Shown in pieces: positions 23,802 through 31,497 of a stretch of 64,000 nucleotides of DNA. Position numbers and translations under genes: made by a program. The stretch comes from Anaerolineae bacterium (GTDB lineage: Bacteria; Chloroflexota; Anaerolineae; Anaerolineales; Anaerolineaceae), in NCBI GenBank assembly GCA_013178095.1, contig JABLXK010000007.1:62001-126000 (forward strand). The letters run 5' to 3'. Every line of letters starts with the position of its first letter. Positions within the stretch are counted from its first letter, which is position 1. Below the pieces are notes generated by a model. That model was not told the origin of the DNA and searched no databases. It was given only the letters and a program-made list of their open reading frames with translations.

Positions 23802-24416
23802 TCAGCCGACAGATTCGCGGGCAATATGCAGTGTACGGTCAGCCAGGAATGCCAGGCGGCGCTGAATCTCCGGTTCGTTGATCAGCCGGTCGAACAGATA
23901 ACCGGTTTCGAATTCGGTCTGGGTGACGCACTCGAAGCAAGCCACCTTGCGGTCGATACCCTTGACTTCGTCGCTCATGAAGGAAGTGATCCAGGAAGCG
24001 CCGGCGGACTGGTGGGGCGTGGAGAGCAGGACGGCGCTGACCACCGATTGCTTCAGTTTCTCGAGCGGCGCCTGTTTGTAAAAGGCTTGCGACCTTTGCG
24101 AGTAGGCCAGCCACAAGGCTGGGGGCATGCCGCCATAGGTAGGCACGAACAGCAGCAGAATCTCGGCCGCCCAGGTTTTATCCCAGATGGCACGCACGTC
24201 GTCATCGATCTGGCAGGGCGCATCCTGCTTTTTGCGGGGGTCGAGGCGCTGCAGGCATTGGTAGGCGCAGCGCTGGCAGGGGGTGATTTGATAATCAAAA
24301 AAGTTGACCAGTTCGGTTTCCACGCCGCCGGCCGCCAGGCGGTCGAGGGTGAAGCGGGCAAAATCGAAGCAATTGCCGTGTTCGCGGGCGCTTACCACAA
24401 GGGCGATGGCTTTCAT
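23802..24416 (-). CDS. Flavodoxin-fold NAD(P)H-dependent oxidoreductase
   Basis: A 204-residue protein of the NADPH-dependent FMN reductase type: AIALVVSAREHGNCFDFA (phosphate-binding loop) at the start, a Cys cluster TPCQRCAYQC near residue 50, and LLFVPTYGGMPPALWL (FMN-contacting loop) near 90. The Cys cluster is typical of iron-sulfur flavoprotein relatives but has only three cysteines here. GGAGGG precedes the ATG. Single gene. Confidence 0.75.
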   Translation of the reverse strand: MKAIALVVSAREHGNCFDFARFTLDRLAAGGVETELVNFFDYQITPCQRCAYQCLQRLDPRKKQDAPCQIDDDVRAIWDKTWAAEILLLFVPTYGGMPPALWLAYSQRSQAFYKQAPLEKLKQSVVSAVLLSTPHQSAGASWITSFMSDEVKGIDRKVACFECVTQTEFETGYLFDRLINEPEIQRRLAFLADRTLHIARESVG

Positions 24417-24532
24417 GGTTTGTGTCCCTCCGTCAGGTGAATGGAATCACAATTTTTATTTTATGAAATTATTATCCATTATGGCACACAGGATTAGGTT
24501 GATATCCCGCAAAAATCACACCTCGAGTAGAG

Positions 24533-24930
24533 TTTTATTAACACCTCTCCCACTCATTCCGATGACAGCCTCGCCCTTGTGTTTGATTGCTTGACGCAAT
24601 CAACGAAAGGGTGTCTCCGGCTTTCACACAAGTGAAAGCCTACGAGTAGCTTGTCCCGGAATGAGTACCTTCGCCCTCTATACAATAATGCTGTCATGCT
24701 GGAAAAATTTTCCTTCAGGAAACATTCAATTACTACCGTACGCAGAAGGAGTCTCAACTCAAGCCGAGATCGCCTCCCCCGAGGGGATGCTGCGCGAACG
24801 CCCCGCCCCTTCGACGCCCTACGCTACGCTGAGGGCAGGCTCTCAGGGAGCGGGGCTCGCGATGACATTTTGAGGGGAGGGAGAATTACGCTGAGGGCAG
24901 GCGCTCACACTTCGACAGGCTCAGTGGACG
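24533..24930. repeat. Gene-free gap filled with dispersed repeats
   Basis: About 540 bp without a gene (24417-24953). Holds a hairpin GGCTTTCAC/GTGAAAGCC (24619-24640), a GATCGCCTCCCCCGAGG...GCGATGACA element (24768-24871), TACGCTGAGGGCAGGC twice (near 24826 and 24888) and CACTTCGACAGGCTCAGTG (24907-24925). All are familiar types of dispersed non-coding repeat. Confidence 0.55.
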
Positions 24931-24953
24931 GCGGCAAGCCGGCAGCGTGTTGC

Positions 24954-25325
24954 TTACGGTTGATGGGCATCCTGGCGCAGGATCTTTTCCATTGCTTTGC
25001 CTTTGGCGAGTTCATCGATGAGTTTGTCCAGATAGCGGATTTTCCGCATCAGCGGATCGGCGATCTCCTCCACGCGCACGCCGCACACGACGCCTGTGAT
25101 GAGGGAGGCATTGGGATGAAAGGCCGGCGCCTGCGAAAAGAAAGTTTGCAGATCATGGCCTCGTTCGATTTGCTCCCGCAGGCCGGCCCGGTCATAGCCG
25201 GTCAGCCAGCAGATGATCTGGTCCACTTCTTCTCGAGTGCGGTTCTTGCGTTCCGCTTTTTGGACGTAAAGGGGATAGATATCGGCAAATTTCATCTCGA
25301 ATAACGAACGCCTGGGCACGCGCAC
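24954..25325 (-). CDS. DUF2200 family protein
   Basis: Matches the DUF2200 family over its whole length: [51 protein letters not shown] and [19 protein letters not shown]. Soluble, function unknown. The GTG at 25325 gives an N-terminus resembling the family; an ATG at 25295 is the alternative. Confidence 0.85.
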   Translation of the reverse strand: MRVPRRSLFEMKFADIYPLYVQKAERKNRTREEVDQIICWLTGYDRAGLREQIERGHDLQTFFSQAPAFHPNASLITGVVCGVRVEEIADPLMRKIRYLDKLIDELAKGKAMEKILRQDAHQP

Positions 25326-25521
25326 ACCTCCTGCGGGTTGGGTTCCGCTTTGAAAGGGAACACTATTTCAAATCCATCTACCAAAATTATACTGAACTCT
25401 CCAGCGTATAAAAAAACCGCGCGCGTGGCGGAAAGCATAGAGCAGGTGGTTGATGGGGGATGAGCGGGATCGACAGTACAATTGAGTGGTTCCATAAACC
25501 TGAAATGCCAACAAGACTCAC

Positions 25522-26259
25522 ATGCCATTCCTAACCTCCATCCGCTCCCTGGATAACTTCCACGCGGAAAACAGCTATCCGTTCGATATTCCGGCGTTCT
25601 CGCAGGGGATCGATCTTGAGTTCAGCAGCAACGTGACCTTCTTCGTGGGCGAAAACGGGTCGGGGAAATCGACCCTGCTGGAAGCCATCGCCGGGAACTG
25701 CGGATTCCATGCTGCGGGCGGGAACCGCAACCATCATTACGAGCATCCAAAGACCGAATCCAACCTGGGCTCGGCGTTGCGATTCGCCTGGTTCCCCAGG
25801 GTGACGGACGGTTTTTTCATGCGGGCGGAAAGCTTCTTTAACTTTGCCAGCTACGTCGACGAAATAGCAGCGGAAGATGCGGGCATCTACGGTGCGTACG
25901 GCGGCAAATCATTGCACGGGAAATCGCACGGGGAAGCTTTTCTGGCTTTGTTCGAAAACAAGTTCAACAAGGGCATTTACCTGCTGGACGAACCGGAAGC
26001 GGCCTTATCCCCCAAACGGCAATTAGCCTTCCTGGTGCTGATGCACGAGCTCGAGAAAAAGGGAGCCGCGCAGTTCATCATCGCCACGCACTCGCCCATC
26101 ATCCTCAGTTATCCGGGGGCGGTGATCTACAGCTTCGACCAGGAGCGCATCACGCAGGTCGCTTACGAGGAAACCGAGCATTACCAGATCACAAGGGATT
26201 TTTTGATGGATCCGAACCTGTATCACCAATTCCTCTTCCCGGATTCCAGCGAGGAATGA
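25522..26259 (+). CDS. AAA/ABC-type ATPase (DUF3696/AAA_21-like)
   Basis: A 245-residue soluble ATPase: Walker A VGENGSGKSTLLEAI at 44-58, ABC-like signature LHGKSHGEAFLALF near 135, Walker B IYLLDEPEAALSP near 155 and the switch ATHSPII near 195. Of the SMC/RecF-like predicted ATPases that usually regulate or accompany another function; no partner gene is adjacent. Good to note that no Shine-Dalgarno is visible before ATG 25522. Confidence 0.85.
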   Translation: MPFLTSIRSLDNFHAENSYPFDIPAFSQGIDLEFSSNVTFFVGENGSGKSTLLEAIAGNCGFHAAGGNRNHHYEHPKTESNLGSALRFAWFPRVTDGFFMRAESFFNFASYVDEIAAEDAGIYGAYGGKSLHGKSHGEAFLALFENKFNKGIYLLDEPEAALSPKRQLAFLVLMHELEKKGAAQFIIATHSPIILSYPGAVIYSFDQERITQVAYEETEHYQITRDFLMDPNLYHQFLFPDSSEE

Positions 26260-26579
26260 TCTCTTCCTTCTATCGCGATTCCACGGACTTGCCCGTTTTT
26301 GCAGCGCTCCGCCAGCCGAATTTACGAAATGATAAAATAAACCATAGGTCCAAGCACCAATCCTTTCAGAAGTAAGTCAATGCGCGATCACTAAATTGGA
26401 CCGCTTATCAGAAACGGAAAAAACTCGCTTATCGGTAGTTCGGTTTTGGACACTTTAGCTTACGCGAATTCCACTCGACTTATGGCAACCTCAAGCATTG
26501 ATGCCTTTCTCTCGATTTCTTTATTTATGAATTCGGTAAAAATTAAAAAACCCCACACCCATCCTGAAAGGAAAAAATA
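26260..26579. other. Gene-free gap
   Basis: About 320 bp with no ORF, tRNA fold or strong hairpin that I can support; AT content rises towards the ribosome site of the next gene. Confidence 0.5.
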
Positions 26580-27554
26580 ATGGCAGAAAAAGTGATTTTG
26601 GACGTCGATACCGGTTCGGATGATGCGATCGCGATCGCCACAGCGTTTTTATCCCCCGATATCGACCTGCTGGCGGTTTGCACCGTCAACGGAAACCGCA
26701 GCGTGGAGATAACCACCAGCAACACGCTGCGCCTGTTGGAATATCTGGGCGCGGACGTTCCGGTGTACCGGGGATGCCACCTGCCCATGGTGGCCTCGTT
26801 GACTCCCGGCAGGCGCAAGCACGTGCCTTTTACCGGCCCGGATAACAAAGAGGAGGACGTGCATGGGGATTACCTGCCGCTGCCCGAACCCACGCGAAAA
26901 GCCCAGCCCGAACACGCCGTTGTTTGGCTGGTGGATAAGCTGAAAAATTCCAAAGAAAAAATCACGCTGATTTTCGTCGGCCCCTTGACCAACCTGGCCA
27001 TGGCGCTGAGGATCGACCCGGATATTGTCAAGAATATCAAGCAGGTCATCATCATGGGAGGAGGATACCTGGTGAACAACATCACCGCCGGGGCGGAATT
27101 CAACTTCTGGATCGACCCGGAAGCGGCAAAAATCGTCGCGGATTGCGGGGCTCCCCTGGTGATCGTGCCATTGGACGCAACGCATGCCGCTTACGTAACC
27201 ATGGAGGAGGCGGAGGAATTCATCAACCTGGGCACCCCGGGGTCCGTCATAAGCGGAAAACTGATCAAACAGCGCATTGCAGGATACAACGCCTTTCAGC
27301 CGATGGCAGTTCCCAACGCGGCGCCCATTCACGACGCTCTGGCGGTGTGCGCGTTGATCGACCGGGAAGTTCTGCGCTCATGCATGACCGTGAACATGGA
27401 CGTCAGCATCGCGCACGGCATCACCGATGGCATGAGCCTGTTCGACACGGGCGGCAGGGACAGGAACCGAAAGCCCAACGCGATCGTCGCCAAAGACGCG
27501 GACCGCGAAAAGTTTGTCGGGATGATGAAAGAGATATTGGGAAGAAAAAACTAA
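26580..27554 (+). CDS. Inosine-uridine-preferring nucleoside hydrolase family
   Basis: Cleaves N-glycosidic bonds of nucleosides. The calcium-binding N-terminal ILDVDTGSDDAIAI carries the family DxDxxxDD. IFVGPLTNLAMAL, IIMGGG, EFNFWIDPEAA and PIHDALAVCALI complete the active site. The 324-residue length is normal and no signal is seen, so it is cytosolic purine/pyrimidine salvage. AAAGGA precedes the ATG. Ends at the hairpin at 27591. Confidence 0.93.
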   Translation: MAEKVILDVDTGSDDAIAIATAFLSPDIDLLAVCTVNGNRSVEITTSNTLRLLEYLGADVPVYRGCHLPMVASLTPGRRKHVPFTGPDNKEEDVHGDYLPLPEPTRKAQPEHAVVWLVDKLKNSKEKITLIFVGPLTNLAMALRIDPDIVKNIKQVIIMGGGYLVNNITAGAEFNFWIDPEAAKIVADCGAPLVIVPLDATHAAYVTMEEAEEFINLGTPGSVISGKLIKQRIAGYNAFQPMAVPNAAPIHDALAVCALIDREVLRSCMTVNMDVSIAHGITDGMSLFDTGGRDRNRKPNAIVAKDADREKFVGMMKEILGRKN

Positions 27555-27590
27555 GAAAGCACGCCTTTAGCGCACTTAAGTTAACAAACA

Positions 27591-27619
27591 ACAAACTCCC
27601 TCAACGTGAGGGAGTTTGT
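27591..27619. terminator. Bidirectional hairpin between convergent genes
   Basis: Perfect 13-bp stem ACAAACTCCCTCA/TGAGGGAGTTTGT with a 3-nt loop; A- and T-rich on both sides, between nucleoside hydrolase (+) and the DUF3089 lipoprotein (-). Confidence 0.8.
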
Positions 27620-27661
27620 ATTTATCAATTTACGATCCTGGCTTACCTAACCTTTGCGCTT

Positions 27662-28672
27662 CTACTGGCCCAAGTACTTGTCAATCCTGTTTTGAGCATT
27701 TGCACGAAGATTATAGAAATAAAAAGGATAATCGAAGCTGTGGTAAACACCCCGGGGGAATCCATGACGTGTCAATTCATACAAAGCGTCTTCATCGGCC
27801 GTTGTGCAAATCAGCGCACCATTTGCGGTATCAACCCGGGCGTCCGCGTATTGAGGCACCGTTACAAATGCCAGGGTTGCCGGATCGGGCATAATCGATC
27901 CCGCCCCTTCGCTCGTTTCAGCCAGAGTTTCACTTCTCGTCCAGGTGATTGGATTGATCACGAGACCCACCAACCCGGATAAGACCGGATTATCAGCCGG
28001 ATCGACATCCGGCGCCTGCGTGTTGTAAGAGATGATCACGCCCGTATCATCCGGGCCCTCGGCGAACTTCAGGTGCGGATTGTCTTTAATAACCTGAGCC
28101 GTAACCGGATAGCCGATCACATACGCAGCAACCATTCTCTGATACGCATCCGGATTATCTTTCAGATACCCGGTCAGCAGATTGATCAATACATTCGACC
28201 CTTGCGAGTGTCCGGCTAAAATAAACGGACGACCCTGATTGAAATGCTTGATATAGTAGTCGAATGCCGCAACCGCATCCAACGTCGGTACACCCGCGAT
28301 CAACGCATCGTGCTCAGGCAATGGCAATGACAAGGCATAAGCCGCATCGGCTTGTCTGTAATAAGGCGCATAAACATTGGCAATGGGTTCAAAAACGGCT
28401 GCCGATCGCGTGAAAGCAGAGGCCGAACCAATCAACATAGAGGGGTTGTCGATCTCGCAAATATAGGGTTCGTCTTCACCCCTTTGCCAAGCCGTCGGGT
28501 AAAGGTAAAACACATCCACGGCTTTGGTCACAACCGGTATTGACAGCCAATGATTCGCCTGAGAATAATCCGTCGCCACAGGCTCGGAGCTTGATGTAAC
28601 ACTTCCACAGGCGACAAGAGCAAAAATCGTTACCAAAGCAATCATTAGTAATTGGGTTTTATTTATTTTCAT
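27662..28672 (-). CDS. DUF3089 alpha/beta-hydrolase lipoprotein
   Basis: Signal ending in lipobox LVAC, then a DUF3089 domain: VDVFYLYPTAWQ near residue 53, VYAPYYRQAD, AFDYYIKHFNQGRPFILAGHSQGS with the nucleophile serine in GHSQG near 170, and a C-terminal YHSFDYPFYFYNLR that holds the likely His. Probably an envelope esterase; substrate unknown. AGGAAAG precedes the ATG. Single gene. Confidence 0.85.
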   Translation of the reverse strand: MKINKTQLLMIALVTIFALVACGSVTSSSEPVATDYSQANHWLSIPVVTKAVDVFYLYPTAWQRGEDEPYICEIDNPSMLIGSASAFTRSAAVFEPIANVYAPYYRQADAAYALSLPLPEHDALIAGVPTLDAVAAFDYYIKHFNQGRPFILAGHSQGSNVLINLLTGYLKDNPDAYQRMVAAYVIGYPVTAQVIKDNPHLKFAEGPDDTGVIISYNTQAPDVDPADNPVLSGLVGLVINPITWTRSETLAETSEGAGSIMPDPATLAFVTVPQYADARVDTANGALICTTADEDALYELTRHGFPRGVYHSFDYPFYFYNLRANAQNRIDKYLGQ

Positions 28673-28851
28673 TTTCTGCTGCTTTCCTCATTTTTATGTC
28701 AATGCTTGGGCGTTGCTTTATGGCTTATTGGTCTGCGCAATCATGCGTGCGACCAAGTCTGAACTTTGCCTGGAAGCAGTAAAACCTTAATGATGAGAGC
28801 TGTTCGTTTCATGTGCCCCAGGAACTTATGAACACGATTTAATTATGCCAT

Positions 28852-28890
28852 AGGAAAGAAGAAGTGCCTTCCATTTCTGGAGGGCACTTC
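28852..28890 (-). terminator. Hairpin with T-rich tail downstream of the DUF35 fragment
   Basis: On the minus strand GAAGTGCC/GGCACTTC (8 bp, plus inner TCC/GGA pairing) is followed by TTCTTTCC. Confidence 0.5.
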
Positions 28891-28913
28891 CCAAATTCGC
28901 TGAAAAGAATGCG

Positions 28914-29083
28914 TTACCGCGTACCGGCAAGCACCGGCCGAAACTTATAGCCGTAGATAGCCATGCCGCGCTCGTCGCCATCTTCTTTGATGCGGCGGGT
29001 GACCATCTCGACCGGCATGCCGATCTTGACGGGCTGCTCGCCCAAATCGGTGAGCTGGGCGGTGACGGTGGGGCCTTCGGCCA
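28914..29083 (-). pseudogene. 3' fragment of a DUF35 OB-fold gene
   Basis: Encodes LAEGPTVTAQLTDLG, QPVKIGMPVEMVTRR and ERGMAIYGYKFRPVL, then stops at 28916-28914. This is the last 55 or so codons of the intact gene at 29913-30314, at roughly seven of eight identical bases. It has no start or zinc ribbon. Its homology ends abruptly near 29083, 17 bp from the antitoxin stop. Confidence 0.85.
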
Positions 29084-29099
29084 ATCCGCAAGCATGGAT

Positions 29100-29501
29100 T
29101 TAAACTCTTACACCCGACCTGGCATGCAAGGAATGATGAGGGGTGGATTTTCCCATGATCAGATCGGCAGGAATCCCCAGACCGCTATGCAAGCGGCGGA
29201 TCATTTCCAGCGACAGCCCGCGTTTACGATTCAGTACTTCCGAAACGCGCTCCTTGCTGCCCAGATAAGCGACCAAATCCGAACGGCTCAAGCCGCGGCT
29301 TTCCATGTAATATTCCAAGACCTGCACCGGATCATCCGGTTCAGGGATGGGGAAGTGTTTGGCTTCGTAAGCCTCCACAAGCGTGACCAACACATCCATG
29401 CGGTCGCTCTCGGGGGTGCCGGGCTGAGATTCCATCAATTTTTCGATTTCTTTCAAAGCAGTCTGATAATCAGCTTCGCTGCGAATGGGTTTGATCTCCA
29501 T
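29100..29501 (-). CDS. higA: HigA-type antitoxin (XRE helix-turn-helix)
   Basis: A 133-residue antitoxin. The N-terminal part (IRSEADYQTALKEIEKLM) is the usual HigA toxin-neutralising and dimer region. The C-terminal half has the HTH (YMESRGLSRSDLVAYLG, VSEVLNRKRGLS, IRRLHSGLGIPADLI). Start at ATG 29501 chosen because AAGGAG, overlapping the toxin stop, precedes it; the frame extends upstream. Lies 13 bp after higB in the toxin-first order typical of HigBA, and probably represses at the 29827-29847 palindrome. Confidence 0.88.
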   Translation of the reverse strand: MEIKPIRSEADYQTALKEIEKLMESQPGTPESDRMDVLVTLVEAYEAKHFPIPEPDDPVQVLEYYMESRGLSRSDLVAYLGSKERVSEVLNRKRGLSLEMIRRLHSGLGIPADLIMGKSTPHHSLHARSGVRV

Positions 29502-29514
29502 TTTTTTATTCTCC

Positions 29515-29808
29515 TTATATCGTAGCCGCATCTATACGATCATATTCTGCATGTGTTCCGACAAAGCGGATGTAGACAACACCATGTTGATAAACAACTA
29601 CGACCACCAACCGGTAACGATTGCCTTTTATGTTGAATACGACGCGGTGATTAGCCAAAAAACTGGCGTTTTGATAAACTGCCTTAATATCAGCGGGGCT
29701 ATTCCAGTCAGCACTTTCGACATCATGAAACCAAGTTTGCAGGGAGATGGCGGCATCCGGGTGCTTTACCCAGAATTCACGTAATACCCGCCGACTGATA
29801 ATCCGCAT
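29515..29808 (-). CDS. higB: HigB-type mRNA interferase toxin
   Basis: About 97 residues of the HigB (pfam HigB_toxin) family: LREFWVKHPDAAISLQTW, WNSPADIKAVYQNASF, VVFNIKGNRYRLVVVV and YIRFVGTHAEYDRID, the last being the family signature with the catalytic-region His. Family members cleave mRNA on ribosomes. ATG at 29808 follows TATAAT (29820-29815) by only 6 nt, so the mRNA is probably leaderless; a GTG one codon upstream is possible. Confidence 0.88.
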   Translation of the reverse strand: MRIISRRVLREFWVKHPDAAISLQTWFHDVESADWNSPADIKAVYQNASFLANHRVVFNIKGNRYRLVVVVVYQHGVVYIRFVGTHAEYDRIDAATI

Positions 29809-29814
29809 CACATT

Positions 29815-29847
29815 ATTATATCACTTAAGTTACCATAATGGTAACTT
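29815..29847 (-). promoter_or_regulatory. higBA promoter with 21-bp palindromic operator
   Basis: TATAAT at 29820-29815 is directly followed upstream by the perfect palindrome AAGTTACCAT-A-ATGGTAACTT (29827-29847), in the -10/-35 interval. This is where an autorepressing HigA or HigBA complex would bind. No good -35 match is seen. Confidence 0.7.
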
Positions 29848-29861
29848 GGTGGTTTATAAAA

Positions 29862-29889
29862 AATCCCCGGCTTTTTATTGTCGGGGATT
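29862..29889 (-). terminator. Rho-independent terminator after the DUF35 gene
   Basis: Minus-strand stem AATCCCCG/CGGGGATT with an A-rich loop, followed by TTTTTTAT. Confidence 0.75.
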
Positions 29890-29912
29890 CGCAATTTAGA
29901 TTTTTCTTATTA

Positions 29913-30314
29913 TTAACTTCCCATCACCGGACGGAACTTGTAACCGTAGATCAACATGCCGCGTTCGTCGCCGTCTTCCTTGATACGACGGGTGACCATC
30001 TCGACCGGCATGCCGATCTTGACGGGCTGGCTGCCCAGATCGGTGAGCTGGGCGGTGACAGTGGGGCCTTCGGCCAGTTTGACCAAGGCTACGGTGTAGG
30101 GCGTGTTGCGTTCAAAGCCGGCCGGGGCATTGTTCATGACGGTGTAGGAATAAACCTCGCCGCGCCCGCTGAAGCGGAAGGGTTCCTTGGCTTCGCCGCC
30201 GCACTCGGGGCAGACGTCACGAGCGGGGAAAATCTTGGCGTCACAGTGCGGGCAGATCTCGCCCACCAGGCCGTAACGTTGTTTTTGCAGTCTCCAATGG
30301 CGTGGAACTTCCAT
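29913..30314 (-). CDS. DUF35 zinc-ribbon/OB-fold protein
   Basis: A 133-residue protein with a rubredoxin-like zinc ribbon (CPHCDAKIFPARDVCPECG, residues 21-39) followed by the OB-fold (GEVYSYTVMN, YTVALVKLAEG, VKIGMPVEMVTRR). Members of this family act with thiolase-like enzymes, including acetoacetyl-CoA thiolase/HMG-CoA synthase complexes; the partner thiolase is not in this window. AAGGAG precedes the ATG. A broken copy of its 3' end lies 0.83 kb downstream beyond higBA. Confidence 0.88.
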   Translation of the reverse strand: MEVPRHWRLQKQRYGLVGEICPHCDAKIFPARDVCPECGGEAKEPFRFSGRGEVYSYTVMNNAPAGFERNTPYTVALVKLAEGPTVTAQLTDLGSQPVKIGMPVEMVTRRIKEDGDERGMLIYGYKFRPVMGS

Positions 30315-30670
30315 TGCAATCTCCTTATTATTAATTCGTGGAGGCTATTCTAGAGGGGAAAGGCTATCAGAAACTCTCAAATCCCTATCCCCTTACTCTC
30401 ACGTTCACCTTTTGACAGGTTGCCTTTTCCATCCATTCTTGATATCTTAAGCAGCGTAAATAGAACATAGTTTCTATTTCTCCCTCACCTGCGGGCCGGC
30501 GCCCGCCAGGGCCAGGAGCCGGGCCGGGGAACGGTTTGGAAACACGACCGCACTGCACCGCACGCTCACTCCGGCGCGCTCCCTCCCGCGCCGGGGCAGC
30601 CGCCAGGCACCCCTCCACCCGCCCGGGCCGGCCCGCTGCAGGGAAAAAATCTCACAACATCGATGCAATC
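30315..30670. other. Gene-free, GC-rich left flank of the prophage remnant
   Basis: About 350 bp. From 30490 the DNA is very GC-rich with short inverted pieces (for example GGGCCGGC and GCCCGCC) and open frames of low-complexity Arg/Ala/Pro content that I do not believe. No integrase or repressor. Confidence 0.4.
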
Positions 30671-31069
30671 ATGACAGACACGCACACCACCAACAACCAA
30701 CCCAAACGCAAGCGCGGCGCTCAACCAGGCAATACCAACTCCCTCAAGCACGGTTTCTATTCCCATCGCTTCAACAATTTAGAGATCTCCGACCTCGGCA
30801 CAGCTTTATCCGACGGCCTCACCGACGAGATCGCCCTCCTCCGGGTGATCATCCGCCGCGTCTTCGAATACGCCGACACCGACGCCCAGAACCTCGACAC
30901 CTGGTCTGCCGCCCTCAACACCCTGGGCGCCGCTTCCACCCGCCTGGCCGGCCTTCTGCGCACCCAGCAGATCATCGCCGGCGATTCCGGCGACGTGATC
31001 AGCGTTCTGTCACAAGCCATCGGAGAGGTAGCTCATGACCTTGGACTCAGCGACCCCGCGGGACGTTAA
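30671..31069 (+). CDS. Phage terminase small-subunit-like protein
   Basis: A 132-residue basic-headed protein: KRKRGAQPGNTNSLKHGFYS at residues 12-31 is the N-terminal signature of many phage and mobile-element terminase small subunits and related DNA-binding proteins. A helical body follows (LTDEIALLRVIIRRVFEYA, TLGAASTRLAGLLRTQQ). ATG 30671 is chosen because the longer frame upstream is low-complexity. First recognisable gene of the remnant. Confidence 0.65.
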   Translation: MTDTHTTNNQPKRKRGAQPGNTNSLKHGFYSHRFNNLEISDLGTALSDGLTDEIALLRVIIRRVFEYADTDAQNLDTWSAALNTLGAASTRLAGLLRTQQIIAGDSGDVISVLSQAIGEVAHDLGLSDPAGR

Positions 31070-31107
31070 GCTCGCGCTGTCCGTAATCTGCGTAGAAATG
31101 GGGTTCT

Positions 31108-31416
31108 ATGGACGACTTGCAAGCCCAGCTCCTGACCGAGCAGTTCAACCGCCTGAAAGACAGTATCGAGTCGCGCTTTCGGCGGATCGAAAAAGAATTA
31201 GAGCACCGCGACAGCCTCGACGCTGAGAAGATGAACCTGATCAAAGACCAGATCCAGCATATCCAGGCCGACGTCGCCGACCACGAGAGCCGCATCCGCG
31301 CCATCGATGATTCCGTGATCGCCAACAAATCCACCGCCACCCTAGCCCAGGCCGGACAGGCCGCCCTCACCCTGATCGCTGCCGCGATCGCTGCCTGGCT
31401 CGGGGGCAAGCAATGA
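31108..31416 (+). CDS. Coiled-coil protein with C-terminal membrane segment, phage-associated
   Basis: 102 residues: a long charged coiled coil (EQFNRLKDSIESRFRRIEKE through about residue 65) followed by an Ala-rich hydrophobic helix LAQAGQAALTLIAAAIAAWLG. Layout resembles phage XhlA-like or holin-associated proteins, but no family was recognised. GGGG upstream is weak. Between the terminase genes, which supports a phage origin. Confidence 0.6.
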   Translation: MDDLQAQLLTEQFNRLKDSIESRFRRIEKELEHRDSLDAEKMNLIKDQIQHIQADVADHESRIRAIDDSVIANKSTATLAQAGQAALTLIAAAIAAWLGGKQ

Positions 31417-31497
31417 GGACAGACCCCAAAATATGGTTTCGATCGTTGACTTTCACCGCCACATGTGGGGGTTATCCTCCGGAAAGCCGGCAGACTA

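Noticed and set aside
24546..24558. TCCCACTCAT resembling the reverse complement of the guaA 3' end (possible second attachment site)
   Set aside because: Only about 9 bases match and it lies 9 kb away with unrelated genes between; expected by chance.
25326..25521. Minus-strand frame 25292-25528 as a gene between DUF2200 and the AAA ATPase
   Set aside because: Cysteine-rich, no ribosome site, overlaps DUF2200; the stretch [17 protein letters not shown] is intriguing but not enough.
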